Source: Micractinium sp. NFX-FRZ
Lineage: Eukaryota > Chlorophyta > Trebouxiophyceae > Chlorellales > Chlorellaceae
DNA: 64,000 nucleotides
Direction of reading: 5' to 3'
Assembly: GCA_029339195.1 (NCBI GenBank)
Contig: JAPTJF010000069.1
Location: 1 to 64,000, forward strand
Part shown: in pieces, positions 21,385 through 32,200 of the stretch
How the letters are laid out: the number at the start of each line of letters is the position of its first letter
Numbering within the stretch: the first letter of the stretch is position 1
Program-made: the position numbers and the translations under genes
Notes under the pieces: generated by a model
What the model saw: the letters and a program-made list of their open reading frames with translations, nothing else
The model's database searches: none
Told to the model about the DNA's origin: nothing

Positions 21385-24300
21385 ATGGCGGCTGAGCAGC
21401 AGCAGCAGCAGCAGCTGGGGCAGCAGCTGTTTGCTGACCTGTACGCCGCCATCGGCTGGCACCCGCAGCACCGCCGCCTGCTGCAGCTGCTGTCCAACGC
21501 CACAGCCGCCGGCGGCAGCGCAGGCGGCGGGTTCGATGCCGCAGCGCTGGCAGCGGCGCTGCTGGAGGCCAGCGCAGCAGGCCCTGCTGCAGGAGGCAGC
21601 GTCTGGCTGGCCGGCCCCGGTACGTTTGCGGCGCCTGCCCCGGGCAGCGGCGGCGGCGGCGGCGGCGACCCGTCCGGCCCGGTGTCCATAAGCCTGCTGG
21701 GCCTGCTGCTGGGGGCGCTGGTGATTGGCGTCAATGGCCTCATCTCTGTGTGGCTCCACCTGGGGCTGCACGGGAAGCTGGCAGTCGCCACAGTCAGGTG
21801 GGGCGGTGGGCGGCTGGCTGGCTGGCTGGCTTTGTTTGGGCGTACAGTGTGGTTTGTTTTCCGGAATGGGAGGTGCGACAGGAACCCCCAAGGGGCAGCG
21901 AGCGTGGGACTGCAGGGGAAGCTGGTTGGGGCTATACTCAGAAACGGGTGGGTGGGGCGGGCTGGCGGGCATTGCAAGCGTGCGCGCATCGAGACACTCG
22001 TGGGGTGGGCGCCGTGTTGGGCAGGCTGGCGGTGAGAGTGCTTGGAGGGTAAAGGAGCCGGTGTGCGTGCGCCGTGGGTTTGTCTGTTTGTCTGTCTATC
22101 TGTGGACGCAGCCGGCCGCTCCCGCACCTGTGTTGTTTTGCCAACCCTCTGGTGCCTCGCTTGCTATTTACTCCCCTCTCTGCTTCCGCGCAGGTGCTTT
22201 GCCCAGCTGTCGGTGCTGGGCTACATCCTGGTGCCCATCTTCACTGCCAACCGATGGTGGCTCACCTGCCTCTACTCCCTCTTCATGCTGGTGGTGGCGG
22301 CTGTGGAGGCGGTGTCACGCCCCGCGCTGACCTACGACGGCATGCTGCTGCAGGTGAAGAGAAGGGGGCTGGGGTAGGGAGGTGGAGGAGGGGGAGGTGG
22401 GGGTCGTGGGTGCAGGCACAGCGAAACAGCTCCCAGGCGTGGGCCGTGGGGCGGGAACGGAGAGCAGGGGGTGGCGGGTGGTTGGCAGGTCGCCTGCCAT
22501 CCCTGATGCCCTGGGCACCCCAGCCTCCCCTTCTCTGCACGTGCAAACGTGGCAGGGCGCTCGACGTCACACGCACTTGGCACCCCCTCCTCTCCTCTCC
22601 TCTCCTCTGCAGGTGCTGGCGTCCCTGGGTCTGGCCAGCAGCCTGGTGATCAGCTACGGCCTGGCGCTGGTGGTGCAGGTCACGCCCTTCTATGACCCGC
22701 AGGCAGGCAGCGGGGCAGGGGTCGCGCGACGCAGGGGGGGCGGCAAAGTGACCGCCGCACTGCACTGCACTGTCACCGTCTGCCCTGCTGGCCCTGCTCT
22801 GCTGCTGCCTCGTGCCCAGCAGAACCGGACGCCCCGCTCCCCCGGCGCGCGACTACCTGCTTGTCACCTGGCGCCCCGTTGCGATGCGTGCCAGAGACAG
22901 CCATTTCCCTTGTGCAGTCCATCACCTCCACCATCCTGTCCTTTCCTCCCCCCGCAGTACTTTATCCCCATGCTGGGCATGCTGCTGGGCAACGCCTGCT
23001 CCGGGGTGGCGGTCGGCCTCTCCACCATCCTGGATGAGCTCTCTGCAGGTGGGTGGGACCACACACCAGGCTCTTGAATAGAAGACCACACAACAGCCCC
23101 TTGAATAGAGGACCACACAACAGGCCCTTGAATAGACGACCACACAACATACAATTTGAAGAAAGCACCTGCTTTGCCCGCTTCTGGCTGTTTTGTTTGT
23201 TTGTTTGCCGACAGGGTGGGAGTGCTGCCCCTTGGATGAGGCAGAGGTGCTGCATGCCGTGGCCTTGCACGCCTGTAGAACAGATGCCTGCTTTCCAGGG
23301 CTCCAGCACCACCTGCTGGCGATGAATCTCCTGCCGCCTGAACTACCCTTGACACCGCTGCCTTCCCCCTCCCTGCCCCTGCTCACAGCGCGTAACAAGG
23401 TGGGGGTACTGCTGGCGATGCGGGCGTCCCGCGGGGAGGCAAGCTGTCCGTTTCTTTTCACTCAGCTCGCCTCGCCTGCCCCCTTGCCTCTTCTGCAGGG
23501 CGCAACAAGTTGGTGCTGGCAATGGGGCGCTCCCTCAGACGTGCTGCTGCCCCCTACCCCGCTGCTACCCTCAATCCTGCTGCTGCTGCTGGCACCATCC
23601 CTTTTCAAACATGCACACCCCTCCCTGCCCCTGCCTTTCAGGGAGGGACAAAGTTGAGATGCTGCTGGCGATGGGGGCGACGCGCAGGGAGGCGAGCCGC
23701 GAGGTGGTGCAGCGCGCGGCGCGCATGGCGCTCACGCCGCTGCTCAACACAATGAACGTGGTGGTGAGTTCGGTGGGGTGACGTGTGTTTGGACTTCGAA
23801 TATGTTGCATGATCATGGGCACTCAGAGGAGGGCACGAGACTTGCTGCCCTGGACACGTGCCTCTTCCACTTCTCCGGGCAGGCTGACGTGTTCTGTTCA
23901 TGCCCTCGAGGGGTGGGGACCGGAGCCACACCTTGCCTCTACCCCTCCCCTATCCTCCCTGCCTGCCTGCCTGCCTTGCGCCACTGCTCGACCCTGACCA
24001 GAGCCTGCTTGCCCCCTTTTTCTGCTTTTCTTTCTTTCCTTCTGTCTTCTGTCGCAGGGAATCGTGTCCATCCCGGGAATGATGACGGGCCAGATCCTGG
24101 GGGGCTCCGACCCAGCCACCGCTGCCCGCTACCAAATCATCATAATGTGAGGAGGCGACTGGGGGCACACCCGTGCATACCCGTGCAAATGCATTCAACT
24201 CATGCCAACAGGGACAACACACACTGTCCGTGATGCAGCAGCAGCGCCGCACCTCAGCGTGCATGCGCAGCGAAGCAGCGGTGGGGGCAAAGGGGCGAGG

Positions 24301-25524
24301 GCCGGCGGCATGTCTGCCGGCGTCCTGCACGGAGGCGGCACACATTTTGTGGGGCACTGTTGCACACGCTGTGTGGGCGTGAATTGTGGCTGCCAGCTGG
24401 CATCCGCACCATCCCTGCCCCATCTGCCCCTTTAAAGCCGCGGCACCTGCTCTTGTGCCTCCCGCTGCTTGCAGGTTTCTGATTGGCACTGCCACCGGCC
24501 TCGCATCAGGTGTGCACTCAACCCCGAGCAGTGTGTGGTCCGCTGCCTCCACCACAGGTTGCAGCAGAGTCCTGCACTCACAGCCCCGTGCATGGCAGTC
24601 CTTGCTGAACCACCGGCATACAGCCATTCTCTACCTTGCGCCTGGCTGTCCGTCATCTTTCCAATCTTGCCCTGCCCGTGTTGACCAGAGCTCAGAAGCC
24701 TACTGCCTGCCCCCCATGCTCACTTCTTTGCTGCCACCTCCCCTGCTGTCCTCTCCTGCACTGCAGTGGCCACCATCTTTCTGGCCACGCTGTCCCTGCT
24801 GGATGACAAGCACCGCCTGCGCTCGGAGCGGCTGCAGCAGCGCGAGAGCAGCGCCAAGGGGGCGGTGGCCTGGCTGGGCGTGCAGGCCGGCAGGGTGCGT
24901 GCAAGGGGCCCTTGCTTGGGGCGGGAGGCCGGGGCGGTGGAGGAGGCGGCAGGAGGGGCTGCTGACCTGCAGCAACCGGCAAGCTGTTGGCTGCTCAGCG
25001 GGCCATGGCCCCGACAGTGAGAATGAGCAGTCTTGCCGCCCCCACCGTCTGGGCATGTGTTCCGCCTCACATCCCATCATGCGGAGGCCCGCCGGCATTA
25101 TGGACGTTGATGATGCCTTGAGTGTTTCATGATCTCTTGAGACACCCTTTCTGGTCTGCTGCAGGCCTGGCGGAGCACGCGGGCGCGGGCCGGGCAGCTG
25201 GCCACTCGTGTGAAGTTGGTGTTCAGCGGGCGGCGCGAGGGGCGGGGCCGGCGCCCGGGCAGCGGCGCCGGGGCGGCCGCCGGAGCTGCTGGGAGCGCGG
25301 CGGCTACAGGATACCAGCCCCTGGGCGGCGCCGGGCGGGGGCGAGGCGGGCAGGACGCGGGAGGGGATGCGGAGAGTGCAAGCGTGCAGAGCTTCCCCTC
25401 TCGCCTGCGGGAGGTGCTGGTGGCGGGGTCAGTGGGAAGCAGTTTCACCGAGGGGGCGGGAGGCGGGTCGCCGCTGGCGAGCCACCCGCTGCTGGGCCGG
25501 GAGGCTAGCGAGCAGTCGCCCTGA
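21385..25524 (+). CDS. ALS3: ABC transporter membrane protein, FetB/YbbM type (ALS3/STAR2-like)
   Basis: Nine exons: 21385-21797, 22194-22353, 22613-22702, 22958-23048, 23642-23763, 24058-24146, 24475-24509, 24767-24894 and 25165-25524, about 495 residues. After a Gln/Ala/Gly-rich head (1-100), hydrophobic segments begin (first at about 102-124). Family landmarks are YFIPMLGMLLGN, the cytosolic loop GRDKVEMLLAMGAT-RREAS, the motif GIVSIPGMMTGQILGG (from 293) and YQIIIMFLIG. The ~120-residue polar C-terminal tail is an algal extension. FetB/ALS3 proteins form the channel part of a two-gene ABC system with FetA/STAR1, encoded immediately upstream. Intron 3 appears to use a GC donor (cag|gcaggc). 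The intron before exon 5 holds two decayed copies of that exon's start. Confidence 0.88.
21812..21882 (-). repeat. Short interspersed element, divergent copy (intron 1 of ALS3-like gene)
   Basis: On the minus strand the copy reads CTGTCGCA, ATTCCGGAAAAC, CACTGTACGCCC, then AAACAAAGCC. This follows the block order of the element at 18-80. It lies just inside intron 1. Confidence 0.5.
23057..23160 (+). repeat. 27-bp minisatellite just inside an intron
   Basis: Three full units (23057, 23084 and 23111) and a partial fourth, each starting gaccacacaacag and ending cttgaatag. The array begins 9 bp after the donor of exon 4 of the ALS3-like gene. Confidence 0.85.
23389..23444 (+). pseudogene. Decayed duplicate of ALS3-like exon 5 start (copy A)
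   Basis: It follows a cag acceptor and reads, in the same phase, ARNKVGVLLAMRASRGEAS. The true exon 5 reads GRDKVEMLLAMGATRREAS at 23642. The rest of exon 5 is missing. Confidence 0.7.
23499..23552 (+). pseudogene. Decayed duplicate of ALS3-like exon 5 start (copy B)
   Basis: After a ctgcag acceptor, in the same phase, the segment reads GRNKLVLAMGRSLRRAA. It aligns with GRDKVEMLLAMGATRREA of true exon 5 after a two-residue gap. The 3' half of the exon is missing. Confidence 0.65.
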
Positions 25525-26281
25525 CCGCTTTGAGCGCAGCAGCGCGACGCTGAGCTGTGGTGTGGTCCACCCAGCTTTGCGGTGTGCCACGGCTGTCCCC
25601 ACGTTCCGAGCACTGTTCATTTTCCGTTGTGCTCCCATTGCCCAGCTGCCAGTTCACCGCGTCGAGGTTCCATTGCGAATAAACAGGCTGTAAGCCCAAT
25701 CAAGCGGTACGACCAGCCCCTCCGGTACTTCACACTTGTGCCACTCGGCATGTAAAGCACCGGGTACCGTGGCGTCACCATTACCTCTCAACATGTGTCG
25801 TGCAACGGTGTCAGAGTGCTTGAGGAGGTTTGAGGTTGCTGTTGGGGAAGGTGGGGATTCAGCGGCAACCAACTGCTGAGCAGCGCTCAACCGCTGGCCT
25901 GCCGCGGCAGCTGCGACGGAGCGCTGCTCATGTGCACAGCTTGCGCCTTCAGCTCCCCAGCGAGGCACACTGTCCGCCCCAATCATCAGCTTCAAGCCAC
26001 CATCAGGGACGCGGGGTCCGCGTCCCGTCGAGGTTACGTGGAGGTAGCTGCGAACAGCCCGCTGTGAAAAGGACGGGGCAACGTTTACACGAAACGAACC
26101 CCTGCACCCGACTCCAGGCATCGCTTCCTTCTGTGCAGCGGCTACGGCCCTGCTCTTGTGCCTCGTTGCTCCGCCGACGCTCTTTCTGCAACAATAGCAG
26201 GCATGCTCTGCTTGTGATTGACACGCGGCTCTGAATAGTTTGCAAGCGCTTTAGCGCTGCAGAGGGAGTGCCTTCTCAGTC
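25525..26281. other. Intergenic region between ALS3-like and ABCG genes
   Basis: This holds the 3' flank of the ALS3-like gene, including an interspersed element at 25665-25707 that contributes a TGTAA, and the promoter/5'UTR of the ABCG gene. No further gene seen. Confidence 0.5.
25665..25707 (+). repeat. Short interspersed element copy in a 3' flank, carrying TGTAA
   Basis: The copy reads ggttccattgcg, aataaacaggctgtaagccc, then aatcaagcgg. The TGTAA at 25690-25694 lies about 166 bp past the ALS3-like stop codon, so the element may supply its poly(A) signal. Confidence 0.6.
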
Positions 26282-29200
26282 ATGGCCGCTCTTCGCGGCG
26301 CCCTGCTCCTTCTGGCGCTCGCAACCTGCGGCGTGACTGCACAAAATTGTGAGCATCCAGACAAACACTGCAGAAGCGCGCGTGGTCCTGGGCGCGGGGG
26401 TTGTTGTATCGCGCGGAACCATGTTGCCTCGTCGTTGCGCACTCCTGCTCCACTCACATTGTTCGTCCCTGCTGCAGCCTCCGCTCCATGTCCCGACGGC
26501 TGGAGCGGCCCGGGGTGCGCGCTGTGCACCTCCGCCGCCGCCTGCGCCGCCAGCACCGGCGACGCGGCATCCACCTGCTCTGCCGACCTGGCTTTTGCTC
26601 CCACCTCGAGCCTCAAGTCCTGGGCATGCAGCCTGCCAGCTGACAACGCGCTGGCCCAGCTGCTGGAGCCGGGCAGCCTGCTGCTGCAGTGCAGCACGGG
26701 GCTGTCGGCGGGGCAGACGCTGCCCGCTGCTGTCGCTGGTACCCCCACGCCAGCTGGCAACTGCAGCATCGGCTTCCGCCTGGCCAGCAACAAGCTGGAG
26801 GTCAAGTGTGCCGCCAGCAACTGCACACTTGCAGCTGGGCAGGCCAGCCTGGCTTGCACTGCAACGACCTGTTCCTGCCCCGCCGGCGCGACGTGTGGCG
26901 GCGACGGTGAGCGGGCTGGCCGGGGGACCGTGGCTGCTGGGCCGGCACTGTAGTTGTGCAGGAGTAGCTGGGGGTGGTTGCGGCGCTGCACTAGCCGACA
27001 AGTTGGCAGTTTGCCGTGCCGGTTGGCTGGTGCTACGCGATTGTTGAACCGATGCCTGCTGCCTTGACCAACTTTGATGTTGAAGCTCCGACCTGACCTC
27101 TTGCCCACCCCTGCTCCTGGCCCCCTGTGGCTTGCAGCCGTGGTGTCAGGTCTGATCGGCACCGTCAGCGGCGCAGCCAGCCTGACGTGTGCCCCAGGCG
27201 GCACTTGCAACATGAAGCTCAGCACCCTGCTCAACGTCAATGCAACGTGCACGTCGGCAGAGTGCCTGTCCGGTGAGCTTTGATACACAATATTATGTAT
27301 GTTAAGAGGGGCACTCGGCTCCGCTCTGCCTTGCTGCTGCAGTTGGGTGGCGTGGTGATGCCATCAGGTGTCGTCAGGTGGCAGGGTGGACACGTCAGGC
27401 GCTGCAGCGGGCATTTCTTCCTGCTGCCCACGTCACGGCAGCTCTTGAACTGCTGCGCCTCCTGTTTTCGGCTGCAGGCTCGAGTGCAGCACCAGCGCCC
27501 GTCCCCCAGCCCTCGCTCTCGCCCCCTGCGACCGTCGCCTCGTCCCCGCCGGCTGCGCCTGCGGCCTCGCCGCCTCCGACCACCCAAGCCCCCCTGCCTC
27601 CCAGCGACGGCACGTGTGGCACCACGTGGGAGGGCCCCGGCTGCGTGCTGTGCAAGACCGACTTTGCCTGCATGACTGGTGACTTCACCGGGGCGGGCGA
27701 CACTGCGGCCACCTGCAGCCGCGCCTTCCCGCTGGCTCCCAACAGCATGCTCAAGTCTTGGAGCTGCCAGGTGGCACAAGGCACCCTGCTGACCAACGTC
27801 ATAAAGAACATGGTGGTGCAGTGCCGCACCGGGCTGGAAGCGGGGGAGCAGCTGGCGGTGGCGGCGCCGCCGCCGGCGCTGTCCCCGGCGCCGCCCGCCG
27901 CCGCCCCGGCGCCCGCACCGGCTGCGACCGGCAACGGCGCGGGCGGTCCCATTGCTGAGGCAATTGGGGATATCATCGACGCAATCCCGCCCCCAGCTAG
28001 CGAGGCTGCTGCCGGCGGCGCCGGCGCCGGCCGGCGGCGGCTGCTGGCTCAGCCCTCCCTGGAGCGCGCTGGCGAGCCGCTGTGCCAGATCAGCTTTGAT
28101 GCTGACGTGGACGGCAAGCAGTCGGCGGTGCTGTGCGATGCCGTGAACTGCACCTTTGTGCCAGGGTCGCCCAACATTGTGTGCGCCAAGACGACGTGCG
28201 CGTGCCCCGGCTCTGCCACTTGCAACGACATTGGTGAGTGAGTTGAAGTGGGTGTGGTGGTGGCGCGGGTGGTGTGTGCAGATGCCCATGGGGGCTCCGT
28301 ATGGTCTCACATTGTTTTTTACCAAAAATAGCGTGGTAACAGTAGCAGCAGCGGCGGCGGCGGCAGCAGCAGTGGTGCGGTTGTTGCAGCAGGGTGTGCG
28401 AGCATTGCCGGCCGCCGATCACCTGCCTTGTTGCAGCCAACGTCGGCAACGCTCCCCCCTCCTACGCTCAACCTGCCTGCCCCCCCTGCTCTGCTTACGG
28501 CGTCGCCCCCTCCCCCGCCCGCCTGCCCTCCCCCTCCCCGCAGCCATCGTGGAAAGCGTGGCCAAGTCTGTGGCCGGCAAGAGCGAGCTGGAGTGCCCTG
28601 CGCCAGCTGGCACAGACGCCAACGACACCGCCCCCCGCGCCTGCGTGCTGAAGCTGGAGGGCATGATCATTAGCGAGCTCGGCGCCACCTGCCAGGCCGC
28701 CGAGTGCCTGGTGCCCACAAGCAGCGAGCTCAGCGGCAGCGCCGCCAACGGCAGTGAGTCGTGTCCCCATTTGTGTGGGGGCGCTGGCCTGCCAGCCGTG
28801 CATGGAAGCTGCCCGTTGCCTGGCCGTGATGCTGGCAGACTGGAGTGCGCCTTACGCCCCCTATCAACAGCTGCCCTCCCGCCCACCTGCAGCGCATGTT
28901 ACAAGGTGTGTAGCCTTGACGACAGCATCCCTGCCTCCCACTTGCATTTGCAGCACTGTCCGGCACCGAGATCAACACAAACCCAGTGATTGCCGCCATC
29001 CCGCTGATCGTCCTCGTCCTCATCGCCATCTCAGTGGGCACCTACACCTACACACAGCGCCACATGTGAGGCACCTGGCTGGCTGGGCCAGCACAGCACA
29101 GCACAGCACAGCACAGCACAGCACAGCACGGCACATTACAGTGTGGCACAACAAAGCGCAGCGCAGCAACGGCCAGCCGGTTGGCATGGCCACAAGCCGC

Positions 29201-32200
29201 GAGTGGTCCAGCCGAAGGGGCCGCTGTGGTTGGCCACCCAAGGAGGCACCTCCGGAGCTGCGCCGTGCTGTGCTGTATTGTGGTGCTGTGCCTGCTTAAC
29301 TTCCTGCCCGACTTTCCTGCCGCGTATGTGCCTGCTCTGCCCCGCCGCCCATGCAGGGCAAGCGGGCTGCCGCTGGTGTTGGTGCTGCGCACCGGGAGGC
29401 GCACACGCCTGTTCTTCTTTCTGCATCCTGAACTGTTTTCCGCATCATCAACTTATTTTTGCAGGTGGGGGTACCGCATCAGCGGCGCTGACCTGGCGCA
29501 GCTGGAGGCGCTGGCTGCCAAGCCCGACCTAGGGGCCAAGCGGGTGGGGGAGCTTGTGTTTGAAAACGTGACCGTCAGGTGAGAATGCAGACATTGGAGG
29601 GTGATTACCGGACTTGGAGGCTAATAAGCGGGTGGGGGGCTGCTGGTGTGTGCAAGTGTGACTGCCCGGTGAGAGTGAGGACACGCATTGCATCAGGAGG
29701 GGTGACGGAACACCGCACCTGGGGCTAGGCAGGTTGGGGAAGTGGTAGTTGAAGACCTGGCCGTCAGGGGAGGGAGCCCAAGCATAGAATCGGCCCAAAA
29801 CAAGGGTTTATTGTTTTGCTTAGAGGCGAATGGGCACAGGTACTGCTTCAGTAGTGTGCCAGCTCACTGGAGGGCTATAAGCGTGGCTCGAGGGACCGGC
29901 TTCTGCTGCCCTCAGTGGCCCATCTGCCCACCCACCCGCCCCACCCGCCCGCCGCCCTCCCTGCCCTGCCCTGCCCCGCAGCGTGCCGCTGTCGCCGCGC
30001 GACGCGGCTCAAAAGTCGGCCGCGCTTCGCCGCAAGGCGATGCAGGGCGGCCTGGGCGGCGCAGCAGGCATGGCTGATTCGCACAGCGGCGGGCTGGGCC
30101 GGCTGCTGGCTGCGGCCAAGACGCGCCTCGTGGTGCCGGCTCATCTGGCTGGCATGGGTGGCAGCAAGGATCTGGAGCATGCCGGCACTGGGGGCACAGA
30201 GCGCAGCCAGGCGACCGGCGAGGCGACAGGTGCGTGGGTGGGGGAGAGGGAGGGATGGCAGCTGCGGAGTGGCAGGGGCTGTGTGGGCTTTGTTGTCGCA
30301 CTGAAGGCAGGCGGCAGGCCACAGGCAGATCACACCGCGGCGGAATTGTCGTGATGTGCCCCCGGCTGCCACATGTCCCTGGCGCCTGCAGCGCTCCCTG
30401 ATCCAGTTAGCCTTCGTCAGCCTTAAGCTTGCTCACCACAGCCGGCTGCAGGCAGCTCCTCACTTCCCTCCACGCCTGCCCTGGCCCGCGTCCTTTTTCT
30501 CCTACCCCTGCCCCTGCCCGTTCCTGACTAACTGTATTTGCCGGCCCTGCCCCCTTGTCCTGCCCCTGCCTACTCCTTTCCCCATCTTCTTCTCCCAACA
30601 CTGCCCTTCCCTGCCCCCTTGCCCTGATCCCTGTTCCTGCCCTGCAGCGGCCAGCCAGTCGGCAGACTATGTTGTGGGGCTGCACCAGACAGCCGCCCAG
30701 CCGGGGCGCTGGTACATTGTCAACGGCTGCTCCGGCACGCTGCGGGGCGGCGAGGTGGTCGGCGTGCTGGGCCCCTCAGGTGCGTGAGCGGGCAGTGCGG
30801 TGCAGTGGGAGGGGCACAGCAGGCACAGCAGGCAGGGCGGCGAGGTGGTCAGGTGGGTCGGCCGCGCAGGGTCGCGGCGGGGGTGGCTTTGGTGGGTGCG
30901 AGATGGCAGGGCGCAGCGGCGGCCAATCAAGCAAGTGAGGGGCCTGAACTGTGCAGGGCTGGGCCCTGGTCTGGACATGCATGGATGGGAGCGGCCCGCC
31001 CATTGCTGTGCTCTCAATGCTCGGCGCACTGTCGCCATCTCCCCTGCAGCAGGGATGGCCCCTCCCAGCTCAAACCCCTGCCACTGTGCCCCCTCCTCTC
31101 CTCCACACCGAGCCTCGGCACCCACCTATGCCCCCCTCCTCTCCCCCGCGCAGGCTGCGGCAAGACCACGCTGCTGGGCAGCATCGCAGGCTCAGCCATG
31201 GAGCTGGGCAGCAGCTCCGTGCTGAGCGGCAGCGTGCAAGTGGACGGGCACAGGTGGGGGGCGGGGCGGGGCTGTTGCAGCGTCGCGACGCATGCACTGC
31301 CGCTGTTGGTTATTATGCAGCGCATGCATGAGGTGTTGTGGCCACCCTGCCATTGCTTGCTTGCCTGTCACATCGGGCTCTCAGCTCCTGACAGTGCCCG
31401 ACCCATGTACCCTCCTCCCTCCCCCTTGTGTCCCACCCCCCGCAGGCGTCGCAAGTCCCAGGTGGCGTACGTGCCGCAGAGCGACGTCCTCATCCCCAGC
31501 CTGACGGTGCAGGAGTGCCTGCGCTACTCCGCTCTGCTGCGCCTGCCGCACAGCACCTCGCCGCTCGACCTGCAGGTGGGTGGGTGGGCGGGGGCGGGAG
31601 AAAAGGTTCTCAAATTGAGAGTTGCTTTCTAGGGTTCTAGAGAGTGGGGGTACTGCAGGTCCGGGGGTACTGCAGCTGCACATTGAATGGGTGCTGGATG
31701 AGCTGGAGCTGAGGGCACCCCACACCTGCTTGTTTTACCACTTTGCCTGCCTCCGTTGTACCGCATATAAAACAACTGCTGCCCATGGTGTACCGCAGGT
31801 GCACATTGAGCGGGTGCTGGATGAGTTGGGACTGAGGCACATTGCCGACGCGCAGGTCGGCGGCAGCGGCGGCATCCGCGGCGTGTCGGGCGGCGAGCGC
31901 CGGCGGTGAGCGAGCAGGCGGGGAGCTTCGTAACCTTGGGGGCGCGTGCTGAGCGCCCGCTTGGATGCCCCTTGGGATGCCGGGAAATCACAGAGTCACC
32001 TCTACTGGAAGTCCTTGGTCACTGACCCGGCCGCTGCTCTATGTTGCCGCCTGCCTCGTGCTTACAAGCCCTCTCCTGCCCTCGGCCTCGTGCTTCCAGG
32101 GTCCGTAGCGCCCCGCTGCCCCTCCGGTCTCGTGCTGAGAAAGCACTCTCCTGCCCTCCTTCCTCATGTCCCACAGAGTCACGATCGGCATGGAGCTGGT

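Noticed and set aside
18838..25524. Recent bacterial origin of the FetA/FetB pair
   Set aside because: Both genes have many spliceosomal introns, host-like GC content and algal tails, and plants already carry STAR1/ALS3.
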